This document shows, piece after piece, positions 34,020-43,256 of a DNA stretch of 64,000 bases; the first letter of the stretch is position 1, and each line of letters starts with the position of its first letter. The notes below the pieces were generated by a model. It ran no database searches. It was not told the DNA's origin and was given only the letters and a program-made list of their open reading frames with translations. Made by a program: the position numbers and the translations under genes. This stretch comes from Phyllobacterium chamaecytisi (GTDB lineage: Bacteria > Pseudomonadota > Alphaproteobacteria > Rhizobiales > Rhizobiaceae). The stretch covers positions 333,740-397,739 of the forward strand of contig NZ_JAIQWW010000002.1 of the NCBI RefSeq assembly GCF_020164455.1. Reading direction: 5' to 3'.

Positions 34020-34505
34020 TTAGCGAATAAGAAACGCCTCGGGATAGAAATGCTCCTGCAGATTGACGCCGTCGCCGCCCCTGTCGATCACAACAAAGTC
34101 TGACTGCCCCTGCAGCGGCGTCAGAATGCCGTGCCACACGTTGCGATGAATATTCACGCCCTGGCCCGGTTCCGTCAGAAAGGCGACAGGGTCGCTTGGG
34201 CCATCCGGCTGGTCGTGGGCTGCAACCACGAGAAACGGATTGCCTGACAGGGGCACGAAGGCCTGACTGCCGAGGGGATGCCGCTCGACCATTTCCAGCT
34301 TGAGGGGCAGTTCATAAGGCTTGCCGCGTAGCAGGCTTATCAAAGTATGTGCATTTTCTCCCGTCGTCTCGACCTTGGCCAGATCATGGTAGCGCATGCA
34401 CATGCCATGATTGATGGGAAAGCTGCTTGCGCCTTCGATCTCAATGACATCGCCGAAAGGCGCAAACGCCTCCCGGGTCAACGGTTGAATGACGATCTCG
34501 CGCAT
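34020..34505 (-). CDS. allA: Ureidoglycolate lyase
   Basis: Enzyme of 161 residues that cleaves ureidoglycolate to glyoxylate and urea, the last step of ureide breakdown in this island. Conserved stretches: IQPLTREAFAPFGDVIE, LISLLRGKPYELPLKLEMVERHPLGSQAFVPL, FLTEPGQGVNIHRNVWHGILTPL and DFVVIDRGGDGVNLQEHF. It is last in the minus-strand operon puuE/uraD-alc-allA, 4 bp after alc, with a terminator just beyond its stop. Confidence 0.95.
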   Translation of the reverse strand: MREIVIQPLTREAFAPFGDVIEIEGASSFPINHGMCMRYHDLAKVETTGENAHTLISLLRGKPYELPLKLEMVERHPLGSQAFVPLSGNPFLVVAAHDQPDGPSDPVAFLTEPGQGVNIHRNVWHGILTPLQGQSDFVVIDRGGDGVNLQEHFYPEAFLIR

Positions 34506-34509
34506 AGAA

Positions 34510-35523
34510 TTAACCGCGCGCGATTTTGCCGAACAGCCGCAACCGGCTCACGCCGCCATCCGGGTAGATGTTGAAGCGAGCGTGCGTCACTGCACCGTTT
34601 TGCTTGATATGGTTGCCGCCATATTCGTGAATGTTGTCCGCGGACAACTTCTGGACAGGCAGAATCTCTTCCCAGAACATGGACGAAGCGACAACCAGTT
34701 CGTCGAGGCTCTCGCCGGCATCGCCAAGATCGGCGACCTGAATCGAGCAGGCATCCGGATAGTTCCCCTTGAAGTGGGCCGTATCCACAATTGCACTTTC
34801 AATTGTTCCGCGCGCGGCAAGCTTGATGATGATCCAGTCATTGCCTGGCTCACGTCTGCGGCGTGTTTCCCAGCCGTCGCCCATGTTGATGCCGCGGCCC
34901 GGCGCGAGCAGGCGCTGATAGCCATAATGTGCATTAGACATGGCGACGACGCGGCCACCAAGTAACGACGACGCGAGATCGACGGCCTCACCATTGACGC
35001 TGTCAATGTCCAGCGACGGCTGACCGTAGACACGCAAGCGAGCAACGCCGCCGTCCGGATGTATGTGCAGGCGAACATGGGTCCACACTTGCTTGGAGCT
35101 GCAAGTAAAATAGTGGTGCGAACTGGCGCCGAGTTGACTCAATCCGAGCACCTCCGTCCACAAGGTGGCTTCGCCAGGTTTGCCCGTTGTATTACAAGCT
35201 TCGATACGGCAGGCAGGAGGGTAGTTCCCCGTGAAATGGGCTGTGTCGACATCGAAACCGGCGATGGTGCCCGGCGCGGCAAGCTGGACGACCGCATAAT
35301 CATGTCCACTGCTGCGTCGCCGGCGCGTTTCCCAACCGTCCATCCACTTGCCGTTGTCGTCGAATTTTTCAGGATAGAAAATTGCAGGCTCGTCGCTCAG
35401 CATGCGTTCCAGCGGTGCAAAGAACTCATCGGTCGCGAACATCGGCTTTGCCCCGAGGCCAGCCGATGCAAGATTGATCGAGTTACGGGCGAATGCGGGG
35501 ATATCTTCATTGGTGTTTGACAT
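34510..35523 (-). CDS. alc: Allantoicase
   Basis: Enzyme of 337 residues that hydrolyses allantoate to ureidoglycolate and urea. The two tandem allantoicase repeats are easy to see, each with the GWETRRRR signature: DGWETRRRRSSGHDYAVVQL (about 62-81) and GDGWETRRRREPGNDWIIIKL (about 215-235), and each followed by DTAHF(T/K)GNYP and a HPDGGVARLR/YPDGGVSRLR strand. ATG at 35523 is chosen over 35529 because GAGGA lies 7 bases upstream of it. Confidence 0.95.
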   Translation of the reverse strand: MSNTNEDIPAFARNSINLASAGLGAKPMFATDEFFAPLERMLSDEPAIFYPEKFDDNGKWMDGWETRRRRSSGHDYAVVQLAAPGTIAGFDVDTAHFTGNYPPACRIEACNTTGKPGEATLWTEVLGLSQLGASSHHYFTCSSKQVWTHVRLHIHPDGGVARLRVYGQPSLDIDSVNGEAVDLASSLLGGRVVAMSNAHYGYQRLLAPGRGINMGDGWETRRRREPGNDWIIIKLAARGTIESAIVDTAHFKGNYPDACSIQVADLGDAGESLDELVVASSMFWEEILPVQKLSADNIHEYGGNHIKQNGAVTHARFNIYPDGGVSRLRLFGKIARG

Positions 35524-35532
35524 TTTCATTCC

Positions 35533-36954
35533 TCAGTTTGCCAGCATGTCTTGAAGGCGCAGAAGAGCAATCTTCTCCACCTCCCGGCACGCTGTGTTGA
35601 ATTCTGTCTGGCGGTCATTGGCGATCCGCGTTTTAAAGGCGGAAAGGATTTCGTCTTTGCCTCGGCCTTTGACCGCGATGATGAATGGAAATCCGAAGGT
35701 TTCGACATAGCGCGCATTGAGAGCGGTGAACTTCTCTCGCTCGTTGTCTGTTAACTCATCCAGGCCTGCGGACGCCTGTTCCAGTGCAGAGCTTTCCGTC
35801 AGGCGTTTGGCTTGCGCCAGTTTTCCGGCAAGGTCTGGGTGAGCATTCAAGACGCCGAGACGTTCGTTGTCGGAAGAGTTGCGAAATGCCGTGCAAAGCG
35901 CTGCGTGCAGGCCAGTGACGTTATCGTGGGATGGTCCGAGCTCGGCAGCGTATGCCCGTTTTGCGATCCAGTCTGAGTGTTCGAACACCCCGCCAAAGCA
36001 ATAGACGAATGCGTCCTCGGACATTGTCGATGGCTGCACTCGCTGCGTTTTATACGGGTGGTTCGTGGCCCAGTGCTGCGCGATGTCAATGCGACGAGCG
36101 AGCCAGACCTTCTCGTGGCTTTTTACGTAGTCGATGAACCGGGCCAGGGCCGCGACGCGTCCGGGCCTGCCGACCAGGCGGCAATGGAGACCAATGCTCA
36201 TCATCTTGGGCGAACCCGCTTCACCTTCCGCGTACAAGGTATCGAAACTGTCCTTCAGATAGGAAAAGAACTGGTCGCCGGCATTGAACCCTTGCGGGGT
36301 TGCGAACCGCATATCGTTGGCATCGAGTGTATAGGGAATGACGAGTTGATGGTGGCCGCCGAACTCGTGCCAATACGGCAGGTCGTCGGCATAGGAATCG
36401 GAAACATAGTCGAAGCCGCCTTCTTCGGTCACCAGATCGACTGTGTTCGCCGAGCATCGACCCGTGTACCAGCCGCGGGGACGTTCACCGGTAACGGCAG
36501 TGTGGATGCGGATCGCTTCGAGCATGTGTTCATGCTCAGCCTCAGCGCTGCAATCCTTGTAGTCGATCCATTTCAGGCCGTGCGATGCGATCTCCCAGCC
36601 TGCATCGAGCATGGCTCGAACCTGCGAGGGCGACCGCTGCAGGGCCGTCGCCACGCCATAGACCGTTACCGGCACGTTCTTCGTTGTCAGCAAGCGATGC
36701 AGGCGCCAAAACCCGGCGCGTGCGCCATACTCGTAGATCGACTCCATGTTCCAGTGACGCTGATTTGGCCACGCCTGCGCCCCGACAATCTCTGACAGGA
36801 AAGCTTCAGAGGCGGCGTCGCCATGCAAGACACAGTTTTCGCCACCTTCCTCGTAGTTGACGACAAGCTGGACGGCGATGCGCGCATTATCTGGCCAGTT
36901 GGCCGACGGTGGATTTGCACCGTAGCCATGCATGTCGCGCGGATATCTCGCCAA
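35533..36954 (-). CDS. puuE: Bifunctional allantoinase (PuuE) - OHCU decarboxylase (UraD) fusion
   Basis: Protein of 473 residues. Residues 1-305 are PuuE, the polysaccharide-deacetylase-type, cofactor-free allantoinase ([65 protein letters not shown]). Residues about 310-473 are UraD, which decarboxylates 2-oxo-4-hydroxy-4-carboxy-5-ureidoimidazoline to S-allantoin ([46 protein letters not shown]). One polypeptide thus performs consecutive steps. Start is TTG at 36954, 7 bases after GAGGAGG. First gene of the minus operon, divergent from uraH with a 174-bp shared control region. Confidence 0.94.
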   Translation of the reverse strand: MARYPRDMHGYGANPPSANWPDNARIAVQLVVNYEEGGENCVLHGDAASEAFLSEIVGAQAWPNQRHWNMESIYEYGARAGFWRLHRLLTTKNVPVTVYGVATALQRSPSQVRAMLDAGWEIASHGLKWIDYKDCSAEAEHEHMLEAIRIHTAVTGERPRGWYTGRCSANTVDLVTEEGGFDYVSDSYADDLPYWHEFGGHHQLVIPYTLDANDMRFATPQGFNAGDQFFSYLKDSFDTLYAEGEAGSPKMMSIGLHCRLVGRPGRVAALARFIDYVKSHEKVWLARRIDIAQHWATNHPYKTQRVQPSTMSEDAFVYCFGGVFEHSDWIAKRAYAAELGPSHDNVTGLHAALCTAFRNSSDNERLGVLNAHPDLAGKLAQAKRLTESSALEQASAGLDELTDNEREKFTALNARYVETFGFPFIIAVKGRGKDEILSAFKTRIANDRQTEFNTACREVEKIALLRLQDMLAN

Positions 36955-37128
36955 GGTGGGTCCCTCCTCAAATCGCTATTCCACCCTGAATACCCAAATA
37001 ATGGACGAAGCATTCCCCCAGAAAATTTTGAAAGTCCTGCAATCAGGCGCTGCCTACCCGGGACTGATGCCAAGGGGCACATTGAGCGATGGAAATTGAA
37101 AAGTACTCCGCGGGAGGGAGGAATACAC

Positions 37129-37500
37129 ATGAGCCTTCACGATGAAGCTGCCGGTCGCCTGACGACCCATGTGCTTGACACGGCCAGCGGCAAGCCTGCC
37201 GCCAGGTTGCGGATCGATCTCTTTCGCGTCGATGGCGAGCGCCTTCTTCCTCTGCACAGCACACGCACTAATGAAGATGGACGCTGCAACAAACCATTAT
37301 TGACCGGCGCTGATATGCGCTCAGGTGCTTACGAACTCCGCTTTCATGTAGGCGAATATTTCGGCAGCCAACCTGCAAATGGCCAGACGCCGTTTCTCGA
37401 TGTGGTCCCGATCCGCTTCGGCATCGATGACGAGAACGTTCACTATCACGTGCCGCTGCTCGTCGCGCCCTTCGGCTATTCAACCTATCGCGGGAGTTGA
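37129..37500 (+). CDS. uraH: 5-hydroxyisourate hydrolase
   Basis: Transthyretin-like enzyme of 123 residues that opens 5-hydroxyisourate to OHCU. The family signatures are present: [22 protein letters not shown] (N-terminal), [11 protein letters not shown], and the C-terminal [19 protein letters not shown] tetrapeptide YRGS. ATG at 37129 follows GGGAGGGAGGAATACAC. It is first in the plus-strand operon uraH-xdhABC and divergent from the PuuE-UraD gene. Confidence 0.95.
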   Translation: MSLHDEAAGRLTTHVLDTASGKPAARLRIDLFRVDGERLLPLHSTRTNEDGRCNKPLLTGADMRSGAYELRFHVGEYFGSQPANGQTPFLDVVPIRFGIDDENVHYHVPLLVAPFGYSTYRGS

Positions 37501-37506
37501 CCTCAG

Positions 37507-38985
37507 ATGGAAGTCCAGATCCGCAATAGCATCCGGTTTCTGCTCAACGACAAGGTTGTCGAGCGCACAGATGTTTCCCCGACCGAAACGCTTCTCGATT
37601 TTCTCCGGCTCGACCGCAAACTGAGGGGCACCAAGGAAGGGTGCGCCGAGGGCGACTGTGGAGCGTGCACAGTCCTCGTCGGACGCCTGTTCAATGGCCA
37701 GCTCAAATATGAATCGGTCAACGCCTGCATCCGTTTCGTTGGCTCTCTGGATGGTTGCCATGTCGTGACGGTCGAGGCACTCGCTGGATCGGATGGGACA
37801 TTGCATCCGGTGCAGCAGGCGATGGTTGACACTCATGCGTCGCAGTGCGGTTTCTGCACACCCGGCTTCGTCATGTCGCTCTACGGTCTTTGGATGCAAA
37901 ATCCGAAGCCGAATATCCAGGAAATCGAAAAGGCTCTGCAGGGCAATCTCTGCCGTTGCACTGGCTATGCCGCAATCATCCGGGCCGCGGAAAGCGTTAC
38001 CGCCATTGGCGATCTGAACAGGGATCCACTTGTCACTGAGCGTGCACGCGTTACCGAACAACTGCTTACCTTGAAAGATGGCAAGCGCGTTGTGGTCGGG
38101 GAGGGCAGACAACAGCTTGTACTTCCCGCCAACGTTGATGATTTCGCCGATGCGCTGGAACACGATCCAGGCGCGACGATTGTCGCGGGCTCGACCGATG
38201 TCGGGCTCTGGGTGACGAAGTTCATGCGCGAGATCGGCCCGGTGGTCTTCCTGTCGCATCTCGATGACTTGCGGCTGATAACAGAGGGTGACGATGGTCT
38301 GACGCTTGGTGCAGGCGTAAGTTACACCGACGCATATCCCGTCATCATTCGCCATTTCCCGCAGTTGACAGAGCTCTGGAACCGCATTGGCGGTGAGCAG
38401 GTTCGCAACATGGGGACTGTCGGTGGCAACGTCGCCAACGGCTCGCCAATCGGCGATACGCCGCCGGCCTTGATAGGCCTTGGTGCGACAGTTCAATTGC
38501 GCAAGGGTAACAATCGCCGCTCCGTTCCAATTGAGAAATACTTTATCGAGTATGGCAAACAGGATCGTGCACTCGGCGAGTTCGTGGAAGCGATCCATAT
38601 CCCTTATCTCGATGTCGAGGACCTTTACGGTGTGTACAAGATTTCCAAACGTTTGGACGAAGACATTTCGTCGGTCTGCGGCGCATTCCGGATTTCTCTC
38701 GACGAACGAGGCCGGGTGGAGAATGCAATCATCGCATTTGGCGGGATGGCCGGAACTCCCAAGCGTGCAAGTGCGGTCGAGGCATCGTTGACCGGCGCCG
38801 TTTGGGATGAGGGCGCTATTGAAAAGGCAGCAGCAGTTTTCGCCGATGATTTCACGCCGCTGACGGATTGGCGCGCTTCTGCTGACTATCGCCTCTTGGT
38901 CGCAAAGAACCTGTTGCGGCGCTTCTACCTTGAGACAGGCGGCGAGCATGTCCGGTTGAACCGCTACGAAGCGGCATTTGGGTGA
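37507..38985 (+). CDS. xdhA: Xanthine dehydrogenase small subunit (FeS/FAD)
   Basis: Subunit of 492 residues holding two [2Fe-2S] clusters and FAD. The plant-type cluster cysteines are in GCAEGDCGACTVLVG (about 46-60) with C73; the second cluster has QCGFCTPGFVMSLYG and GNLCRCTGYAAIIRA. The FAD domain shows ATIVAGSTDVGLW, EQVRNMGTVGGNVANGSPIGDTPPALIGLGA. Six bp after uraH; followed by xdhB at 10 bp. It oxidises hypoxanthine/xanthine to urate together with XdhB. Confidence 0.96.
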   Translation: MEVQIRNSIRFLLNDKVVERTDVSPTETLLDFLRLDRKLRGTKEGCAEGDCGACTVLVGRLFNGQLKYESVNACIRFVGSLDGCHVVTVEALAGSDGTLHPVQQAMVDTHASQCGFCTPGFVMSLYGLWMQNPKPNIQEIEKALQGNLCRCTGYAAIIRAAESVTAIGDLNRDPLVTERARVTEQLLTLKDGKRVVVGEGRQQLVLPANVDDFADALEHDPGATIVAGSTDVGLWVTKFMREIGPVVFLSHLDDLRLITEGDDGLTLGAGVSYTDAYPVIIRHFPQLTELWNRIGGEQVRNMGTVGGNVANGSPIGDTPPALIGLGATVQLRKGNNRRSVPIEKYFIEYGKQDRALGEFVEAIHIPYLDVEDLYGVYKISKRLDEDISSVCGAFRISLDERGRVENAIIAFGGMAGTPKRASAVEASLTGAVWDEGAIEKAAAVFADDFTPLTDWRASADYRLLVAKNLLRRFYLETGGEHVRLNRYEAAFG

Positions 38986-38995
38986 GGAGCGCGCA

Positions 38996-41332
38996 ATGAA
39001 TGTGATTCAACCGATTGCCCGCATTCGCGGTGGCATCCATGAAAAGCAACCGCACGAATCCGGGCATAAGCACGTATCCGGTACGGCCGAGTACATCGAC
39101 GATATGCCGGAACCATCGGACACGCTCCATGCCTACCTCGGCCTGTCGCAGCGTGCGCACGCGGAAATCCTGTCCATCGATTTCGAGGCGGTGAAAGCTA
39201 GCGCCGGCGTTATTGGCGTGCTGACGGTTGACGATATCCCGGGCCACAACGACGTGAGCCCCGCAGGTAAACATGACGATCCCGTCTTTGCAGTTGGCAA
39301 GGTTGAATTCCATGGCCAACCCATCTTCGCGGTGATTGCAGAAACGCGGCAAATTGCGCGTCAGGCGGCATCGAAGGTCAAAATCGAGTACCGTGATCTC
39401 GACCATGTCACCGACGTACTGGAAGCGGAAAAGGCCAACTATCCGCTGGTGATCGATCCACTGAAGCTGGAACGGGGCGACATTGCCGCTGGCCTCGCTG
39501 GTGCAAAGAACCGTTTGAGCGGGGAAATGCGCATTGGTGGACAGGATCATTTCTATTTGGAAGGTCACATTGCCTTCGCCATCCCTGGCGAGGATGACGA
39601 GGTGACGGTTTTTTCCTCAACGCAGCACCCGAGCGAAACGCAGCACATGGTTGGCCACGTCCTCGGCGTGCCCTCAAATGCCGTAACAGTCAACGTAAGA
39701 CGCATGGGTGGCGGTTTTGGCGGTAAGGAAACGCAGGCCAATCTATTCGCGGCTGTGGCGGCAATCGCTGCAAAGAAATACCGGCGGGCCGTGAAGATCC
39801 GCCCCGATCGCGACGACGATATGGTTGCGACCGGCAAGCGCCACGACTTCCACGTTGCCTATGAACTCGGCTTCGACGACGAGGGCCGCATTGAAGCTGT
39901 CGATGCGACATTCTCGGCGCGCTGCGGTTTCTCGGCGGACCTTTCCGGTCCAGTGACGGACCGTGCTCTCTTCCACGCCGACAATTGCTATTTCTACCCG
40001 AATGTCCGGCTGCGTTCGCGACCGTTGAAAACCAATACCGTTTCCAACACGGCTTTTCGTGGGTTTGGTGGTCCGCAGGGTATGGTCGGCGGCGAGCGCA
40101 TGATCGAAGAGATCGCCTATGCGCTTGGCAAGGATCCGCTGGAAATTCGCAAGGCCAATTTCTATGGCGGCGAGGGTCGCAATCTTACGCCGTATCATCA
40201 GACGGTCGAAGACAATATCATCCCGCAAATCATTGCGGAGCTTGAAGCAACATCTGATTACGCGGCTCGGCGCGAGGCGATTATCAACTTCAATCGCTAC
40301 AGCCGGGTCATCAAGCGGGGTATAGCGCTGACGCCGGTGAAGTTCGGCATCTCCTTCACCAAAACGGAATACAATCAAGCTGGCGCTCTCGTCCATGTCT
40401 ATACGGACGGTTCAATCCATCTCAACCATGGTGGTACCGAGATGGGACAGGGGCTGAACACCAAGGTAGCGCAGGTTGTGGCCGACGAATTCCAGGTCGA
40501 TCTCGACCGCATCAGAATAACAGCAACAACAACCGCAAAGGTTCCAAATACCTCTGCGACAGCTGCTTCTTCCGGTTCGGATCTCAATGGCATGGCCGCA
40601 GCCAATGCCGCCCAACAGATCAAGGCACGCCTCGTTCAGTTTGCCGTCGAGCATTATGATGTCAAACAGGAACAGGTTTTCTTCGAGCCCAATACGGTGC
40701 GGGTAGGCGACCGGCTCATTCCATTCCCGGAATTTATCAGATCCGCCTATGGCGCTCGCGTTCAACTCTCGGCAGCGGGCTTTTACAAGACGCCAAAAAT
40801 CCACTGGAGCCGGGCCGAGGGCAGGGGCCGCCCGTTCTACTATTTCGCCTACGGCGCTTCGGTATCCGAGGTGAGCGTCGACACGCTGACCGGCGAGTAT
40901 CAGGTCGACCGGACCGATGTTCTTCATGATGTTGGCAAGTCGTTGAATCCTGCGCTCGATCTGGGCCAGGTGGAAGGCGCCTTCGTACAGGGCATGGGCT
41001 GGCTGACGACTGAAGAGTTGTGGTGGGATGCCAAGGGACGGCTGCGCACGCACGCGCCGTCGACATACAAGATCCCGCTGGCATCGGATCGTCCACGCAC
41101 GTTCAACGTGCAGCTTGCCAGTTGGTCGGTCAACCGCGAAGAAACGATCCGCCGCTCCAAGGCCGTCGGCGAGCCGCCATTCATGCTGGCAATCTCCGTG
41201 CTGGAGGCAATCTCGATGGCAGTTGCCAGTGTAGCGGACTATCGAATTTCACCGCGCCTCGATGCCCCGGCCACACCAGAGCGTGTATTGATCGCGGTAG
41301 AACGTTTGCGGTCGGCGGGCAAGGAGCTGTGA
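38996..41332 (+). CDS. xdhB: Xanthine dehydrogenase molybdopterin subunit
   Basis: Large subunit of 778 residues that binds the molybdenum cofactor and substrate. Motifs: HVSGTAEYIDDMPEP near the N-terminus, GGQDHFYLEGHIAFA, MGGGFGGKETQAN (about 234-247), NTAFRGFGGPQGM, HGGTEMGQGLNTKVAQV and the C-terminal KAVGEPPFMLAISV with the catalytic glutamate region. ATG at 38996 follows GAGGAG; an in-frame ATG at 38978 inside xdhA is less likely. Same operon as xdhA and xdhC. Confidence 0.96.
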   Translation: MNVIQPIARIRGGIHEKQPHESGHKHVSGTAEYIDDMPEPSDTLHAYLGLSQRAHAEILSIDFEAVKASAGVIGVLTVDDIPGHNDVSPAGKHDDPVFAVGKVEFHGQPIFAVIAETRQIARQAASKVKIEYRDLDHVTDVLEAEKANYPLVIDPLKLERGDIAAGLAGAKNRLSGEMRIGGQDHFYLEGHIAFAIPGEDDEVTVFSSTQHPSETQHMVGHVLGVPSNAVTVNVRRMGGGFGGKETQANLFAAVAAIAAKKYRRAVKIRPDRDDDMVATGKRHDFHVAYELGFDDEGRIEAVDATFSARCGFSADLSGPVTDRALFHADNCYFYPNVRLRSRPLKTNTVSNTAFRGFGGPQGMVGGERMIEEIAYALGKDPLEIRKANFYGGEGRNLTPYHQTVEDNIIPQIIAELEATSDYAARREAIINFNRYSRVIKRGIALTPVKFGISFTKTEYNQAGALVHVYTDGSIHLNHGGTEMGQGLNTKVAQVVADEFQVDLDRIRITATTTAKVPNTSATAASSGSDLNGMAAANAAQQIKARLVQFAVEHYDVKQEQVFFEPNTVRVGDRLIPFPEFIRSAYGARVQLSAAGFYKTPKIHWSRAEGRGRPFYYFAYGASVSEVSVDTLTGEYQVDRTDVLHDVGKSLNPALDLGQVEGAFVQGMGWLTTEELWWDAKGRLRTHAPSTYKIPLASDRPRTFNVQLASWSVNREETIRRSKAVGEPPFMLAISVLEAISMAVASVADYRISPRLDAPATPERVLIAVERLRSAGKEL

Positions 41333-41338
41333 AATCCC

Positions 41339-42196
41339 ATGCCAACGAACCACGACGATATCAGGGATTTTCTGAATCGACGGAAGCAGGTCGTGCTGGT
41401 CGAGGTGAAGGCAGCAGATGGGTCTACGCCCCGCGAGGCCGGAGCCTGGATGCTGGTGGCAGCGGATTGCATTTTTGGCACCATAGGCGGTGGGCAGCTC
41501 GAATTCATGGCAATTGATCACGCGCGCAGGGCGCTCGAAAACGGCGTCCAAATGGATGAAATGACGATCCCGCTCGGACCGGAGATTGGCCAATGCTGCG
41601 GTGGCCGTGTCTCACTGGGCTTCAAACGGGTTGATCGAACTGTGGCCATGACATTGATCGAGAAGGTCGATCTCGAAATCGCTGGGCGGCCGCATGTTTA
41701 TATCTTTGGTGCCGGTCATGTCGGCGATGCACTGGCCATGGCGCTTTCACTGGTCCCGCTGCGAACGATATTGGTCGACACACGCGAAGAGGAACTTTCC
41801 GCCACGCAGGTCCCCGGCATCGAAACTTGCCTGACGGCCATGCCTGAGGCGGTCGTTCGTGATGCGCCAGCGGGAAGTGCATTCGTCGTCCTCACCCACG
41901 ACCATGCACTCGACTTCTTGATTACGGCCGAAGCACTTGCCAGGAATGATGCGTCCTACGTCGGAATGATCGGCTCCAAGACGAAACGGGCAACGTTCCG
42001 CAACTGGTTGACACGTGAGGTGGGTCGTCCTGAGTTTTTCGACAGGCTGGTTTGTCCGGTCGGCGGGACCGCCGTGAAGGACAAGCGCCCAACTGTCATT
42101 GCGGCTCTGGCGGCGGCTGAAATCATGGTTTCGGCGTTGAACTATCGCCTTACGCCAAATGTTGCACCCAAAGAACGTAGGCGCGTTCCAGCCTGA
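41339..42196 (+). CDS. xdhC: Xanthine dehydrogenase accessory protein XdhC
   Basis: Chaperone of 285 residues that binds, sulfurates and inserts the molybdenum cofactor into XdhB. The N-terminal domain has VEVKAADGSTPREAGAWMLV and GTIGGGQLEFMAI with the Moco-binding GQCCGG segment near residues 82-87; the C-terminal Rossmann domain shows VYIFGAGHVGDALAMAL and SYVGMIGSKTKRATF. Last gene of the uraH-xdhABC operon, 6 bp after xdhB; it converges on a LysR gene 9 bp away. Confidence 0.95.
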   Translation: MPTNHDDIRDFLNRRKQVVLVEVKAADGSTPREAGAWMLVAADCIFGTIGGGQLEFMAIDHARRALENGVQMDEMTIPLGPEIGQCCGGRVSLGFKRVDRTVAMTLIEKVDLEIAGRPHVYIFGAGHVGDALAMALSLVPLRTILVDTREEELSATQVPGIETCLTAMPEAVVRDAPAGSAFVVLTHDHALDFLITAEALARNDASYVGMIGSKTKRATFRNWLTREVGRPEFFDRLVCPVGGTAVKDKRPTVIAALAAAEIMVSALNYRLTPNVAPKERRRVPA

Positions 42197-42205
42197 GGTG
42201 AGCTC

Positions 42206-43120
42206 TTATTCCAACATTGCACTGACCAGGCGCTGACAGCGCTCGGTCATGAAGTCGATCATCAGCCGGACCTTCGGATCCTGGAAACGCTTGTGCGGGT
42301 AGATTGCTGCGAGCTGAATACTGGCCGGAGGCGTGTCTTCGAGGATCGCTTTCAGCGTTCCGTCATTCAAATGGCTTTTCACTTCAAACAACGGTTTGTT
42401 GATGATGCCGCGACCCTCAAGCGCCCATTGTGTCAGGACATCGCCATCGTCGGAATCATAAGGACCACTGACTTCCAGCTTGCGAGTACCTTCGGGCATC
42501 TGCAGCGTCCAGAAATATTCTTTGGAGCCCGGATAGCGTAGCAGCAGGCAGTCATGATGTTCGGCTATCAAATCATCGGGCGTTAGAGGTGTACCGCGCC
42601 TTTCCAGATAATCCGGCGACGCGCAGATTACCCTTTCGCAATTCATGATGCCGCGCATGCGCAAATTGGAGTCTTCGAGTATGCCGAGCTTGAAGGCAAC
42701 GTCGACACCCTCGCTCATGATATCGACGTTGTGATCCGACAATCGCAGCCGCACTTCGATATCCGGGTACTTGTCGTGGAACTCCGGAATGCCGGATGCA
42801 ATCAGGCGCCGGCCGATCCCGAGCGGTGCGGTGATGCGAATTGCACCTTTGGGCTTTTTCGACAGATCGGCAATCGCCGCTTCGGCCTCATTGATTGCCT
42901 CGATGATCTTGACTGCGCCTTCGTAGAATACGCGGCCGTGCTCGGTAGGAGTCAGTTTGCGCGTCGTGCGATTGAAAAGACGGACGCCAAGATGACGCTC
43001 GAGTTCCTTGATCCGATTGCTGGCGACAGCCGGAGAAGCGCGCTGGTCGCGTCCGGCGGCAGAGAGGTTTCCAAGTTCGACGACTCGAACAAAAACACGA
43101 AGGTTATCAAGGTACGACAT
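42206..43120 (-). CDS. LysR-family transcriptional regulator
   Basis: DNA-binding protein of 304 residues. Helix-turn-helix at residues 3-62 (LRVFVRVVELGNLSAAGRDQRASPAVASNRIKELERHLGVRLFNRTTRKLTPTE), then a periplasmic-binding-type effector domain (GAIRITAPLGIGRRLIASGIPEF, DVAFKLG, WALEGRGIINKPLFEV). It is divergent from the urate hydroxylase gene with a 136-bp shared region, so I infer control of puuD-guaD and perhaps the xdh operon. The ligand is probably a purine or ureide. Confidence 0.92.
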   Translation of the reverse strand: MSYLDNLRVFVRVVELGNLSAAGRDQRASPAVASNRIKELERHLGVRLFNRTTRKLTPTEHGRVFYEGAVKIIEAINEAEAAIADLSKKPKGAIRITAPLGIGRRLIASGIPEFHDKYPDIEVRLRLSDHNVDIMSEGVDVAFKLGILEDSNLRMRGIMNCERVICASPDYLERRGTPLTPDDLIAEHHDCLLLRYPGSKEYFWTLQMPEGTRKLEVSGPYDSDDGDVLTQWALEGRGIINKPLFEVKSHLNDGTLKAILEDTPPASIQLAAIYPHKRFQDPKVRLMIDFMTERCQRLVSAMLE

Positions 43121-43256
43121 TATTTTCGCCCGAAGCCTTACACTGTCTGATGATCTAGCATTTTAAAGATTTTTTTGAAAGAGATGGGTCCATTACGGTG
43201 TTTCCCATGAGCATAGGCTTTGGCACATACTCTCCCACAATAAATGGGAGAGCCGC

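Noticed and set aside
37480..38949. Long minus-strand open frame (489 codons) opposite xdhA
   Set aside because: It lies entirely antisense to a clear xdhA, has no recognisable domain and reflects codon bias of a GC-rich gene.
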